Assembly (NCBI GenBank): GCA_017979445.1
Contig: JADQWC010000556.1
Span: 1 to 64,000, forward strand
From: Akebia trifoliata
Lineage: Eukaryota > Streptophyta > Magnoliopsida > Ranunculales > Lardizabalaceae
Reading direction: 5' to 3'
Length of the DNA: 64,000 bases
The notes under the pieces are model-generated. The model ran no database searches. It was not told the DNA's origin and was given only the letters and a program-made list of their open reading frames with translations. This document shows, one piece after another, positions 11,006-21,747 of the stretch. The position numbers and the translations under genes were made by a program. Within the stretch, counting starts at the first letter, position 1. Each line of letters begins with the position of its first letter.

Positions 11006-12283
11006 TGATAAAGTCCCAATAATGTGATTTTGTGATCGTAATTTCATAAATTCTATCACATTTTAACTGTTAGTCATTGTAAATAATTACAAAATTTAAT
11101 TATTTCTCCAAATTAAGATAACTAATGAGATTTTATTATTAATTACAGATGAATAAAGCGCATGTGGAAGTTATCAAATCACGAAACGAAGTTCGTTACA
11201 ATGTGTGAGCAAAAAGGGAGCATCTAACAAAATCTCAAAGAATTTCGCTGTCACGTCACCTCGTCGCGGTAAGGACCTAGTGTTCCTTGGTGATCTAGAA
11301 AAAGTTTGCCTCGAGATTTTTACAAGATGTTCCAGATACTTCGGTGGTTGTAACTGAATGGTTCTTTCGAAGCGAATCATCCGAAAAGTTGACCCAATAA
11401 CCCGATTACGAATGTTATAAATTAGAGGGTTGATTTCAAAGAAGGGGTCCCCTTTTTACCTTCTTCTTCTCCCTAATTTCTCTGCATTTTTTCTGATTTT
11501 GCTTTAGAGAAAGTTTTTGTAGTAGTGAGAGGATCAACTATTTCTTTAGTTCTTATTGTAACTCTTTTGGATAACCATTTAAAGAAGGAATCAAAAATGC
11601 AGCTTCATCTTACATCATCTTCTTCATCTATCATCTTTTTCCTTTTGTTATTGCTACAACTATGAAACTTGCAATGAGTGACTAGATCCTCCTTAAAAAG
11701 ATCAAGGATGCTGGAGCAAGTTCATCCCTCTAATATAGTTTTAATTCCTTATTTTGCTTACATGTTAATCATTCTGAGAATTCTCCTATGACTAGATCAT
11801 CTAGTTTATATTTTTGATTTAAACTTTGATAGCCATTACTTAGATAAGTTCAAGAACGGCTATGCTCTGTAAAGAATTTGAATATAAGTTAGGCAATCTC
11901 AATCAAATCAGGATTTTCATGAATAACTTTTGGGTTACCTTTGATGATTAAATTGCTCCACCTTCCGATCCATGAGCAATGACTTGCTACATGGATTAAG
12001 TAATTCTTAGAATTAGTCTACATTATGGACGGGTTGCAAGGGCTGAATTGACCTCTCTAATTCCTCCTTATATTTCCAATCTTTACTTTTTGTTTTTACT
12101 TTAATTGCAAGTTAATTTCCATCTCTATCTGTTTTGTTTTAAAACCAATCTATTTTTAAACTCTGTTTTGATTTTTAATCCAAATAAACATTTGAATCCT
12201 AACTATCCCTGTGGAACGAATTTGACTTACCCAAAGTCCATATCTTAATCTCTATTTTACACAGCAAGTTTTTACAACGATCA
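11006..12283 (+). repeat. 5' LTR of element D
   Basis: About 1.28 kb, homologous throughout to 39791-41082, with TG..CA ends. A possible TATA box is ttataaatta at about 11415, followed by a pyrimidine-rich stretch. One short minus-strand frame (11174-11380, also 39958-40188 in the other LTR) is noise repeated because the LTR is repeated. Confidence 0.85.
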
Positions 12284-12286
12284 AAA

Positions 12287-12305
12287 TGGCGTCGCTGCCG
12301 GGGAC
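12287..12305 (+). promoter_or_regulatory. Primer-binding site of D, tRNA-Asp type
   Basis: tggcgtcgctgccggggac is three bases downstream of the LTR end. It differs at two positions from the complement of the tRNA-Asp 3' end, the usual Athila primer site. Confidence 0.7.
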
Positions 12306-13204
12306 AGCGAGTTGATTCATTTTTCAATTTGGAAAGAGTCCGAAATAGATTCGAAACAAAACCGAACTTATTTTGGTTGAAACAGAAGTTAGAAGAACAA
12401 AAATAGTTTTGAAAATTTCATTACAATCCTTGGGATATCAGAAACTAGTTTCAATTTGAAAAATCAATTTTCATCAAAATTTCACCGCTCAGCAGTAGCC
12501 TCTTAGTGCTCCGCAGTGAGGTGCCAATATTTTTTACTGATTTTTGTTGAGCAAGTCTCTGATATCATGGACATTGTAATGGGCATATTGGTTTTTGCCT
12601 TAGCGTTCTAATTAAAATAATTTTGTTATTTACAGGTGAAGGATTCGACGGATTTCAGCGAAAGGCGACACGTGAAATTTTTATCCACTGAATCAGCTTC
12701 TTTACCTAGAAGATCAACAACTCTCCAATTTTATTTTATTTTTTTTCATTTTTTTTAGTAGAAAATAAATTGTATGAGGAACTTGGATTTGTATTAATTT
12801 TTAATTGTATCTGAGAAGGCTCGGATTGTAATAGATTTAGGGACAGACGATAGTGGGACGAAACTATCTCAGCCCATTGGGTTTATATACCAAATTTGGT
12901 GTTGGTGGCCTGAGTCAACTCAGCTCCATCATCCCCTGTCTAGAACAGGAGGTAATTTTTCGAAACACTCACGTATCTTTTGCTAGTAAGTTTCTGTATT
13001 GATTTGAGTACTAATCTGTACACCTTGAATCGCACATAGTAATAAGGGCACCTTAACGAGGATGGCACCATAAGATAATAATCAGATTTCATCACCAATA
13101 TCTTGCCCTTCTAGGAAATTGAATTCATAGCCATTTAATTAATTAAAATTGGTTAGACTTGACTTTAAGTTCCATCGAGCTCATTAAGTAAAGCTAATCA
13201 AAAG
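12306..13204 (+). other. D leader, no gene seen
   Basis: AT-rich untranslated leader. No conserved frame or structured element was recognised. Confidence 0.4.
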
Positions 13205-13400
13205 TTTTACCAATTGCACTTCTTGATCGTGAACAGTACCTAAGCGTAATCCTACCCCGCAGTACTACATGTATTCGGGGGACAGACACACGTCTATTCT
13301 AGATGAGAGGTGATCTAAGAGTGCCTTTTCTTAGCATCGTGCGCCACCTCTCCCCTAGGGATTAAACTAACTGTTTTCGATTTCAAAAATTTTGGTTGGA
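13205..13400 (+). other. Leader block in D homologous to the Ogre-like leader
   Basis: The segment from caattgcacttcttgatcgtg through cctaagcg, tctattctagatgagaggtg, cttagcatcgtgcgccacct and ggattaaact matches, in order, 19748-19905 of element A, 33460-33620 of element B and the inverted 1800-1970 of O1. D is otherwise a different lineage, so this block was either exchanged between families or is the scar of an older insertion. Confidence 0.6.
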
Positions 13401-13508
13401 GGCTCTTATTAACCCTTTGAACCAATTAGGAGCTGTTTAGTCATAGGAACCCAGTTCTCACGTGTGAATTCCTCCATCTTCTGTGTACAATTCAAAAGTG
13501 TATGTTAA

Positions 13509-14096
13509 ATACAAAACCTCGAGCATATTTATATCGTCATAGAGTTTAGAAGAGAATCTTGGATCACGTGCGTCATATGTGATAATTATGGTCATTCTCC
13601 CGAGTATTGTCTGAGTCTGCCTATACTTCATGCTACACAAGCCAATATGTATCACTCTCAAAACTCGTATTGGATGCCAATACCCAGTTCGTTCGACCAA
13701 CCATACCACGTAGATAATTGGTTTCTCTCAAATTCCATACCGTGTCACAACGAGTTCACTCAGGGTAGTCATTTTGATAACCATGAGGATTTTTATATGC
13801 ATGACACCTCGATGATTGATCCAACCATAATTCCCCAACAATCTTATGATTCTCAACATTTCTCCGATTACAGAGCTATAGAGCCTGAGCCAATATCCAC
13901 TTACTCATATTTGTTTTCTCCTCAATCGTCGTCATTAAAATCTATGATGTCTATGATCTTAATTCAACAACAACAGTTATTAAATCAACAACAACAGTTA
14001 AACCAACAAAAACGGGACATGGGTCAAGCCTTAATCGACATAGGAACTCAATTGAGTCACCTAGCACTATCTTTAAAAGAAGAAGAATTTGATTAA
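13509..14096 (+). pseudogene. gag-like fragment with CCHC zinc knuckle (element D)
   Basis: A single frame is open from 13509 to the TAA at 14094. It holds CVICDNYGHSPEYC at 13569-13610, a perfect C-x2-C-x4-H-x4-C zinc knuckle of a retroelement nucleocapsid. A Ser/Tyr/His-rich linker follows, then a Gln-rich predicted coiled coil (QQQQLLNQQQQLNQQKRDM) ending in an acidic tail. In the family, Gag forms the particle and the knuckle binds element RNA. The upstream capsid part is missing (stop codon at 13506) and no start codon precedes the knuckle; the first Met (13647) is after it, so no functional Gag can be made. Related sequence seems to continue past the stop to about 14590. Confidence 0.6.
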
Positions 14097-14800
14097 TTTG
14101 AAAATGAGGATATCTCAATCTCAGAAAATCCACCAATCTTTCAAATAATCCTTAGTGACCAATTCAATTCTTTTGAGGAATTCTATGATTATCTATCAAT
14201 AACTGTTAATCCCATCTCAGTAGAAGTTTAAACACAAACCAATGAGTTTACAGTTCCAACTGAAGCAATGATGGAAATCCAACTAGGTCAGCTAACCGTG
14301 CCCTCAGGAAAAAGAGAGAATGGTTAATTTTCAAATGCGATAACCCCTGAGAGCCAACCAATGTTTGAAATTCCTAATGAGCAAGTTGATTGTACAAATT
14401 TGGCTAAGCAAATTGATCCACCAGTAGAGGAGACTGTTGTCCAGAAGGAATCAAAGACCAACTCTAATTTGTTAGTCACACCAATTCCGACTACTAGTGA
14501 TCCAACTTCTATCCCATCCAACCCATCATTTCACAAGAGTGTAAAGACCCTTCATGTCTTACAACTTCCATTCTCTTTGGAAATACGATGATTGAAACTT
14601 GTTTTGAAAAATGTGATGACGCTAAAAATTGAGGACAAACGAGGGTTGTTGATGATTTTAAAAAATAATTTTCATGTCCTAACGATGGTAAAAATCAGTT
14701 TGCCTATCAATTGGGGTGGAAAGTGGATCGTTGTGTCCGTCAAAATGAATGTTAGGAAAATTCCTAGATATCGGACCTTTTGAGAGGTTCGGCTAAAGAC
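14097..14800 (+). pseudogene. Decayed continuation of the D gag-like frame
   Basis: Acidic and Ser/Pro/Thr-rich frames (14097-14230, 14361-14591, 14592-14783) follow one another with stops between, without a recognised domain. They probably represent linker sequence after the knuckle. They end where the D non-coding region begins (gcgctgcttggaatgcaacc near 14810). Confidence 0.35.
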
Positions 14801-16217
14801 GTGAAACTTAGCGCTGCTTGGAATGCAACCTATGTGCTTTTATTTTAAATAAGTAGTGTAGTTAGGAAATAAAATTTTTCTTAAAAAAAAAAAAAAACTA
14901 CTTTGAAAATTATCATTACTACTTCGGGAGGCAACCTTTGATTTTTTTATATTTTGTAAATTCTTTCCGCATTCACTCACCTTCTTTCCCTCCATGTTTC
15001 TCACTTTTGAAGAGTTTAAAACGTGTCAAAAATTTAAACTTTCATGCAAGAAATTTTCTTAGAAAAATTATTTTCTTTTTAAAATTTTCCTAGAAAATTT
15101 ATTTTTCAAAGACGTTCCATAAAGGAAATTTTATTTTCCTAGCAAATTTGGACCTTATAACTTGCAAGATAGTTTCCTAAAAAATATTCTCTTTCTACAA
15201 ATTTTCCTAAAAAATTTTAGACCCTCTTTAAACCCTAACATACTTTTCTCTTACCATCTCTTTCTCTTCTTCTCTACCACTTTAGCCTCCATTTCCATTT
15301 TTCTTATCCTTTCTTCCATTTTTCTTCTTTCCTCCACTACCATTTACAACCAAAAAATTCAAAAATTACCAAGACAATCACCATCACCACATGACCGCGC
15401 GCCACCGAAATTCGACCGTGCTCCGTCGCCATGTCACTGCACAGCGGCTAGCCATTGGTGCGCCGCGATCATCTTATGCCTAAACTTGCTCAAATTTTTT
15501 GAACACCTTCCTCTCATCTTTCTCAGTGTTTTGATGGCACATAAAGTTCGATCAATCTTTCCCAATTGATGGCAACAAATATCGATCCTTAATACTTCTC
15601 ACCTAATTTGCCGCCTCCTCCAGCACTGTCTAGGCGTTTCTCTTGTTGAGTTGGCACCACAAGGTCGCCTCATCCGTATTAAAGAATTTTTGGGAGGCCG
15701 AGCCTTCAAAACTTGTGTCCAAGGTTTGTGGAAGTCAGACTTTCTACAAAATCAAGAACATGACAGTCCGCATGGGTATGGAAGAGTAGGAGAAGAATTC
15801 AATAAGCCTGCAGAAGAGGAAACTCGTACTCCGAGCTTGGATTTTGATGATGACACTTGACTCACACAAGTACCTCAAAAAGGCCATCGTACGGCTTTTT
15901 CTAAAATTTTCAAAAGCTTGAAAAAAGTCAATTCACGTTACAAGGAAATTCAAGAAGGCCAGAAGGACATTAAGGATGATCAGCGGATCATCATTGAGCA
16001 GCCACGTTAATTATTGGCATATAACGAGGAGAAGCATGCATGTGCTCATGCTAAGGCTGCACTTAGTTTTGATTTCGAGTAGACTGTTTGGTTGTAGGCT
16101 GTGTGTGCTGATGTGTGTTAAGTAAGATTGTGGGTGCTGGTGTGTTTTGTTTATTTTAGTATGTTTGGTTGTCGTACTTTATGTACTTAAACTCTATGTG
16201 ATGTACTTTTAGCTTTT
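14801..16217 (+). other. D 3' non-coding part with unassigned frames
   Basis: It holds gaatgcaacc and gggaggcaaccttt wording typical of Athila-type elements. It also has two unassigned frames: 15162-15569, with a hydrophobic start and a Pro/Ser/Arg/Cys-rich end, and about 15651-16080. The second reads with internal stops, has an acidic segment ending in DFDDDT, then a charged possible coiled coil (KKVNSRYKEIQEGQKDIKDD). Neither matched a domain I know. Local GC is higher around 15380-15480. They may be remnants of a D-specific or captured gene. Confidence 0.35.
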
Positions 16218-16222
16218 ACATA
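16218..16222. repeat. TSD acata, left copy, of element A (one mismatch)
   Basis: Compare acatc at 27692-27696: four of five bases agree. Confidence 0.6.
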
Positions 16223-17880
16223 TGTAGACACCCCATTTTTGCATCCGCCTAATTAATCAACTCATTAACCCGGTCGCAATGATTCCCAATGATGGATGTT
16301 ATTTCCATTGCTTTATTTTGTTACCAGAAATATTTCAGAAATTCGGATGAGGTATCTCGAACAACAAAGCCTTAGAAACCACGTTACGCTAGGAAAATAT
16401 GACCTCAGAAACATAAAAATCATCATCTTGTAGACAAAAATAAGCGTCACGATAAAAATCACTAAAAATTAACCAAATTACCAAAATGCCCCTAACATCA
16501 AAACAATCCTAGAGCCTACATTACGCTTAGGAAAATCCTTTCGAATATATAAAATAACAAATCAAAACTAAATAAATCATTTCGCCAATTTTCATAGAAT
16601 TTGACAAAATTACAAAAATACCCCTCATAAAGTTCACAACCATTTCACACAAAAAATTTCATAAACGACACAAACCAATATTTCCATTGAATTCCTTACG
16701 AAAAATCAATTCTAAAATATCCTAGAACATAAAAAACTGACTTAAAACGCGAAAAGTCCTCTTCGAGGGTAAAACGGTAATTTCACAATTTTTATAATTA
16801 AAATTTTTAAAATTAATAAATAAAATATTAAATAATCAAAGTAAAATATTAATGAAATTAATTTAAAATTTTAAACTAAAAAAATCGATCAATCAGGCTC
16901 TCAGGCAAAATTGTTGAGGGTTGCCAAGATATTTCTTCAAGACCCTTTCATTTGGGGGTCCAAAGAATAAAATATATAATAGAGGGGGGTTCTCCAAAAT
17001 CTTAAAATCAATCAAGTAAGGCTAAAGTCAAGATATTAAAAGTCAAACAAGAAAGACTAAAGTCAAAATATTAAAGTCAATCTCATAAGACTAAAGTCAA
17101 AACCCTAAATCAAAACCATAATCTAAACTAATCAAGTCAATCTTATAAAACTAAAGTCAAAACCCTAAATCAAAACCCTAATCTAAATTGATCAAGTCAA
17201 TCTCATAAGACTAAATTAAAAATCCTAAATTAAAACCCTAAAGACTAAGTCAATCTCATAAGACCAAAGTCAAAATCCTAATTAAAACTCTAAAAGAAAT
17301 CATAATCAAACCCTAATTCTTCTAAAAAAACTCTATAAATAGGATCCTCCACACCCTATTTTCGTATCAAAGAAAAAATCCTAGAAAAAGTAGGTCAAGA
17401 AGCCCCCATAATCTTTCCAAAACCCTAATTTTGAAGTCCCAACTCCTTACCTAACACTCATACTTTGATTTTAGCCTGAAAAACACCTAGAAGTCCTTCA
17501 AAAACACCCCAAAATCCATAACAAATTCGAAGAATCCAGATACAAGAAAGAGATAACTTGCGTCTGAGATCAGAAATCAGATCCGGAGATAAAACGAAGC
17601 AAGGAGTACGGTACAAAGAGCAGTCTTATTAGATCTAAGGGAATAGAATCTTTGCATATCGAAGGTAAAATTTCTGTTATTTTTTTTATCTAGGTTTTGT
17701 TGTTAGCAATGTAGTCTTATTTGGGATAAGTAAAGACCAGCATTGGCCGAGCGGGGTTGGTGGCTAACACCTTTCAACCCCATAATGTGATCCCCGGATT
17801 TAGTTTTTCTTCAGTAAATTAATTTTTTATACGTTTAGAGTTAGTATTCGATTCATAGACCGTAATAACTAAGTGGCGAC
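16223..17880 (+). repeat. 5' LTR of element A, 3' end lost
   Basis: Homologous to 26023-27620. It stops at aactaagtggcgac (17880) and continues directly into primer-site sequence (accattggggactattgagg). About 70 bp of LTR end seen in the other copies, from tcccaaacctc to ctttca, is missing. The deletion endpoints are the two copies of gtggcgac. Confidence 0.85.
17334..17343 (+). promoter_or_regulatory. TATA box of A 5' LTR
   Basis: tataaatagg is preceded by aaaccctaat teloboxes and followed by cacaccctattttcg. Confidence 0.6.
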
Positions 17881-17891
17881 ACCATTGGGGA
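17873..17891 (+). promoter_or_regulatory. Decayed/fused primer-binding site of A
   Basis: gtggcgacaccattgggga is the LTR-internal gtggcgac joined to the second half of the true primer site. Two changes from the O1 site suggest reduced tRNA-Arg pairing. Confidence 0.6.
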
Positions 17892-18109
17892 CTATTGAGG
17901 ATCAGACTTGAAAAATCCCAAATATGGGAGCATTGCTAGGATGACCTAGTTTTTTTTTATTTAGTTTGATTTATTTTATTTATTCATTTATTTATTTATT
18001 TTTGTGGCTTGATTGTGGATGATTTTGGATATTGTATTTTTGTCCAATTAAGGGTCACTTTTTGATGACCCTTAAATAATGAGAGATTCAAATGGACATA
18101 TGAAAAGGA

Positions 18110-18870
18110 TGGAATGATGAAGGTTGGGATAGCAATGTTAAAATACTTTTACAGAATATTTTAATGAGAATTACGTCTGGGCACCTTTTAATAAAACGTA
18201 GATCCCATCGAGTAGATTAATTTAGAACCTGAATTCACTCAATTTCGTTATTGGGAGCCTTGGATATCATCGATACAAGTTCAATATATAAATCTGGAAT
18301 TATTACTGAATGAAGATTGGGACAACAACGTTAAAACGTTTTTATAGAATATTTTAATAAGAATTAAGTCTGGGCACTCTTAATAAAATGTATATCTCAT
18401 CGAGTAGATTAATTTAGAACTTGAATTCACTCGATTTCATTATCGGGAGCCTTGGATATCATTGACGCAAGTTCAATCTGTAAATCTGAAATTTCTGCTG
18501 AATGAAGATTGGGACAATAATGTTAAAACGTTTTTATAGAATATTCTAGTAAGAATTAAGTTTGGGAACCACTTAATAAAACATATATCTCATCGATTAG
18601 ATTAATTTAGAATCTGAATTCACTCGATTTCGTTATCAAAAGCCTTGGATATCATCGATGCAAGTTCAATATGTCAATCTGGAATTGTTGCTGAATGAAG
18701 GTTGGGACAGTAATGTTAAAATGTTTTTACAGAACATTCTAGTCAGAATTAGGTCTGAGCACCTGTTAATAAAACGTAGATCCCGTCGAGCAGATTAATT
18801 TAGAATCTGAATTCACTCGATTTCGTTATCGGGAACCTTAGATATCATCGATGCAAGTTTAGATTGTATT
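18110..18870 (+). repeat. ~190-bp tandem repeat, four copies, in A leader
   Basis: This is the same unit as at 2800-3740, inverted. The marker tatcgggagccttggatatc or a variant recurs at about 18247, 18437, 18624 and 18829. Spacings vary more than in O1 (190, 187, 205). Confidence 0.85.
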
Positions 18871-19339
18871 TTCCTAATTCACAGAAAATCCAAATTTATC
18901 TAATATTAACACAGTTAATGTTCCTGAGAGCGAGCTCATTTGGCACTAGGATCTTTCTCTTTGATTTTCTTTCGGGATGTGTTTCTAATTTTTTTTTTTA
19001 ATGTAAAAAAAAAAAAAGGGTTCATCGCTCCTCATCTCAACAATTATCATTCTATCATCAATGTAACATCTATTGGAATCTCAATTTATTTAGGATCATC
19101 CAAAGCAACCCTTGATTGGACCATAAAATTATAAAAATTGTGTCTATTGCAATGATTGGATCTAATTGATTATTATATGTTGTACTTATTGATTGATCTA
19201 TCGATGTATGCAGGAGATGTGCATGTTTAAATCTTAAATTGAACTATATGAATATGTTTTTGATCAATGTATGCCTGCACTTGTATGATTTAATATCCTC
19301 TCTTGTATGGTTTAATTGGACCCATGACTTAATCTATTT
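18871..19339 (+). other. A leader spacer, no gene seen
   Basis: Homologous to the O1 spacer (gttcctgagagcgagctcatttgg and the T/A-run pair). Short frames at 18940 and 19239 are not conserved in O1 or B. Confidence 0.4.
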
Positions 19340-20240
19340 AAAAAAAGCCCCGAGCACACCCCACCCTGTTTTGCACACACCACATACACGTTTACTGTTT
19401 TGCACACTTACACGTCCTATATAGCCAACGTGGTACTAGTGCGTGGCCCGGTCTCTTCGAAGATGCGACGTCATTCATAAAAACCACAACTCCAGTCACG
19501 TACCTTGGGGTATATCAAACTGGGGCATTAATACCGTCTGATCAGGTGATTTTGAGAAATATATTGATGCACCCAGGCTGGAACAACCTAAGTCTTTTAC
19601 CTATTATGAGCCACATAGTCACATGTCCCGATTGCCAACGTAGTACTAGTACGTGGTCAGTTCCCTCGTGGGATGCCAAACCATTTATGAAAACTAAAAC
19701 TCTTGACTCGTACCCATATGTATGTAAAAGATAATCTAAGTATATTAATTGCAATTCTTGGTCAAAACCGGTGCCTAAGCAAGATCTTGCCCAGCTGTAC
19801 CCTACTGTACGAGGGGGATAGACTACGTCTATTCTAGACGAGAGGTATTTAAGTGGGCCCTTACTCAGCATCATGTGCCACCTCTTAACTGGAGGTCAAA
19901 CTGGTTATTTTTAACTTCAGAGAAGTGAGTTGAGGTTTTAGATTATCACCTATATGGTATATCAAACCAAGTCACCACGTATCGAGAGGTATATAGGTGT
20001 GCTTGGGTAAGGGTGGCCAGATAAAATGTATTGCATGTAGTAAGCTTAGAGTCTAGAAATCTTCCTTGTAGGTCACGACTCAAACTTATCATGGGTGTTC
20101 CCGGGATGTTTATTGAATGAAACCTTGTGAATGATGAAATCAGAATGCATGTGAATGATGAGATGAATGTATGTGAATGATAAGATCAGAATGCATGTGA
20201 ATGATGAGATAAATTTATATGAATGATGAGATCAGGAATG
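19340..20240 (+). other. Conserved leader block of Ogre-like family (A copy) with 210-bp duplicated module
   Basis: Two related modules start at tggtactagtgcgtgg (19431) and tagtactagtacgtgg (19641), 210 bp apart. Each is preceded by cc.at.gccaacg and followed by a cctcgtgggatg or tcttcgaagatg segment, ttcataaaaaccacaact or its variant, then tcacgtacc or ctcgtaccc. The spacing is the same in element B. Downstream are conserved ggtcacgactc and tgggtgttcccggg segments. No conserved reading frame runs through it. Role unknown. Confidence 0.6.
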
Positions 20241-20399
20241 TGCGGGTTTGTCTTCAAAGATAAATTTTTTGTTGTTTAACCTGATTTGAAATTACAGTAT
20301 CACTGGGTACACCAACCTAATAAAAAATCCATTTTAAACTTGACCCAGTCCATCTCGATCCAATGATCATTATGGGCCGGGCCATTTAAATCGAAATAG

Positions 20400-20660
20400 A
20401 AATCAAATTTTCATAGAGGAAAATGGTTTACGAAGGGAAAGTATTTTTCAGAAAAAATATTTTCCAAAAGAAGTGTTCTTTAAAAAAAAATGTTTTCTAA
20501 GAAAAAGTGTTTTCCAAAAAATATTTTCCATAAGAACAAGATTTTCCAAGAGAAAATGCTTTCCAAATAAAAAATTATTTTTCAGAGAAAAAATATTTTC
20601 CAAAAGAAAAGAAAATGAAGAAAAAATGATTTACAAAAGATCTATTTTTGCATGAAAAAT
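20400..20660 (+). repeat. A-rich degenerate repeat (ttttccaaaagaaaa units)
   Basis: Repeats of ttttc(c/t)(a/t)agaaaaa.tg of roughly 20-30 bp, also present in element B at 34075-34200. A Lys-rich frame (20473-20655) is an artefact of it. Confidence 0.6.
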
Positions 20661-21241
20661 TTTTAAAATATGTTTTTTTACCAAAAATCTATTTTTTGCA
20701 TGGACCTTGTAAAATTATCAAAATATGTTTTTCTAAAAAGAAAATGATTGCAAAAAATAATCAGAATTGTGAAAATTGTTATTCAATAAAAACATTATTT
20801 TCAAGAGTGCAATAAAATTATTTTCCTTCTGAATAATCATTGAATGGATGAATTATTTAATGGATTGGTGCACAAAATTCAACAAAATCTCAAGGTTCAT
20901 TTAAAATGTTATCAAGGGGGTGACACTGAAATTGGTTAAATTCACCTTCAAAGAGGTTTAAGGGTTATCATTGTATCTAAGCTCAATCGTCCATCGTCTA
21001 GCTAGGGTTGTAAATCCGGTTAGTTAGAGTAAACATCAATATTAAGTCAACAGTCAGAAATGACCTCAAAATTTCTCAACATCATCCAATTGTTCTTTGA
21101 AGATCATAGTGCTTCAATCCTACTGGTTGTAAGCAATATCTCAGTCCTCAGTCCTCAGTCCTAATTAAACTCGTATGGGTACTTGTTTTGAGTTTTCATG
21201 AGTCATTTGGGTTAGCTCAAGTCCTTTTTTCCAGCAAGGTC
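20661..21241 (+). other. A leader, distal part
   Basis: Homologous to 34200-34751 of element B (aagctcaattgttcatcgtctagctaggg, ggttgtaagcaatgtctcagtcctcag). It includes a small triplication of cctcagt at 21154-21169. No gene. Confidence 0.45.
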
Positions 21242-21570
21242 ATGTCTTCTTTAGATTAAGTCTATTCTTTCCTAATGAGTCAAGTTAGTTCATCGAGTCT
21301 ATAGAAGTGTCTGTTGCTTCATCTAAAATTGATTGGATAAAGGAAATTTTTGAATACCTCGAGCGCATTAACGAATTAACTAATAATCTAGCTTCAAGGA
21401 TATATTTTTCTCCTAAACAAGAAGATAAAAGTTGGGCTTAACTTTCAATCAGAAAGCAAAGGTCATTGACCTCGGAACAGAAAATAATTCCTAAAGAGAT
21501 TCAAATAAAAATCATCATATTCCTAAAGGAACACAAGGGGATAATGAATTTTCTCAGAAATTTCAAAAGA
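21242..21570 (+). pseudogene. Start of gag joined to pol remnant (element A)
   Basis: Atg at 21242 (MSSLD) opens what should be gag. A stop follows within a few codons, but in shifted frames the text reads IDWIKEIFEYLERINELTNN and then a segment IIKIIIFLKEHKGIMNF followed by LFALAYEDM, which resembles the region just before the RT domain of Tat elements (FAW.Y.DMPG type). So nearly all of gag, protease and RT has been deleted. The same join is in B at 34752-34985. Confidence 0.5.
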
Positions 21571-21747
21571 CTTGTTCGCATTGGCCTATGAAGATATGTT
21601 AGGTGCAAGCGTGGGTGTTATTTGACACAGGATAGATACTAGCTTGAGAAAATGAGATCAAGGAATATGTTACAAAATGTATTAGTGCTACACTTCTCAA
21701 AATGGTAGAGCTCCCAGAATAGATTACCATTATCAGATTAATGAAAT

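Noticed and set aside
19542..19874. 110-codon minus-strand frame, partly similar to a frame at 1828-2073
   Set aside because: The shared frame follows from DNA homology of the leader block, antisense in A and plus in O1 (also antisense to the element). It is absent in B, so it is not a conserved gene.
20473..20655. Lys/Phe-rich small protein
   Set aside because: Product of the A-rich ttttccaaaagaaa repeat; not conserved in B.
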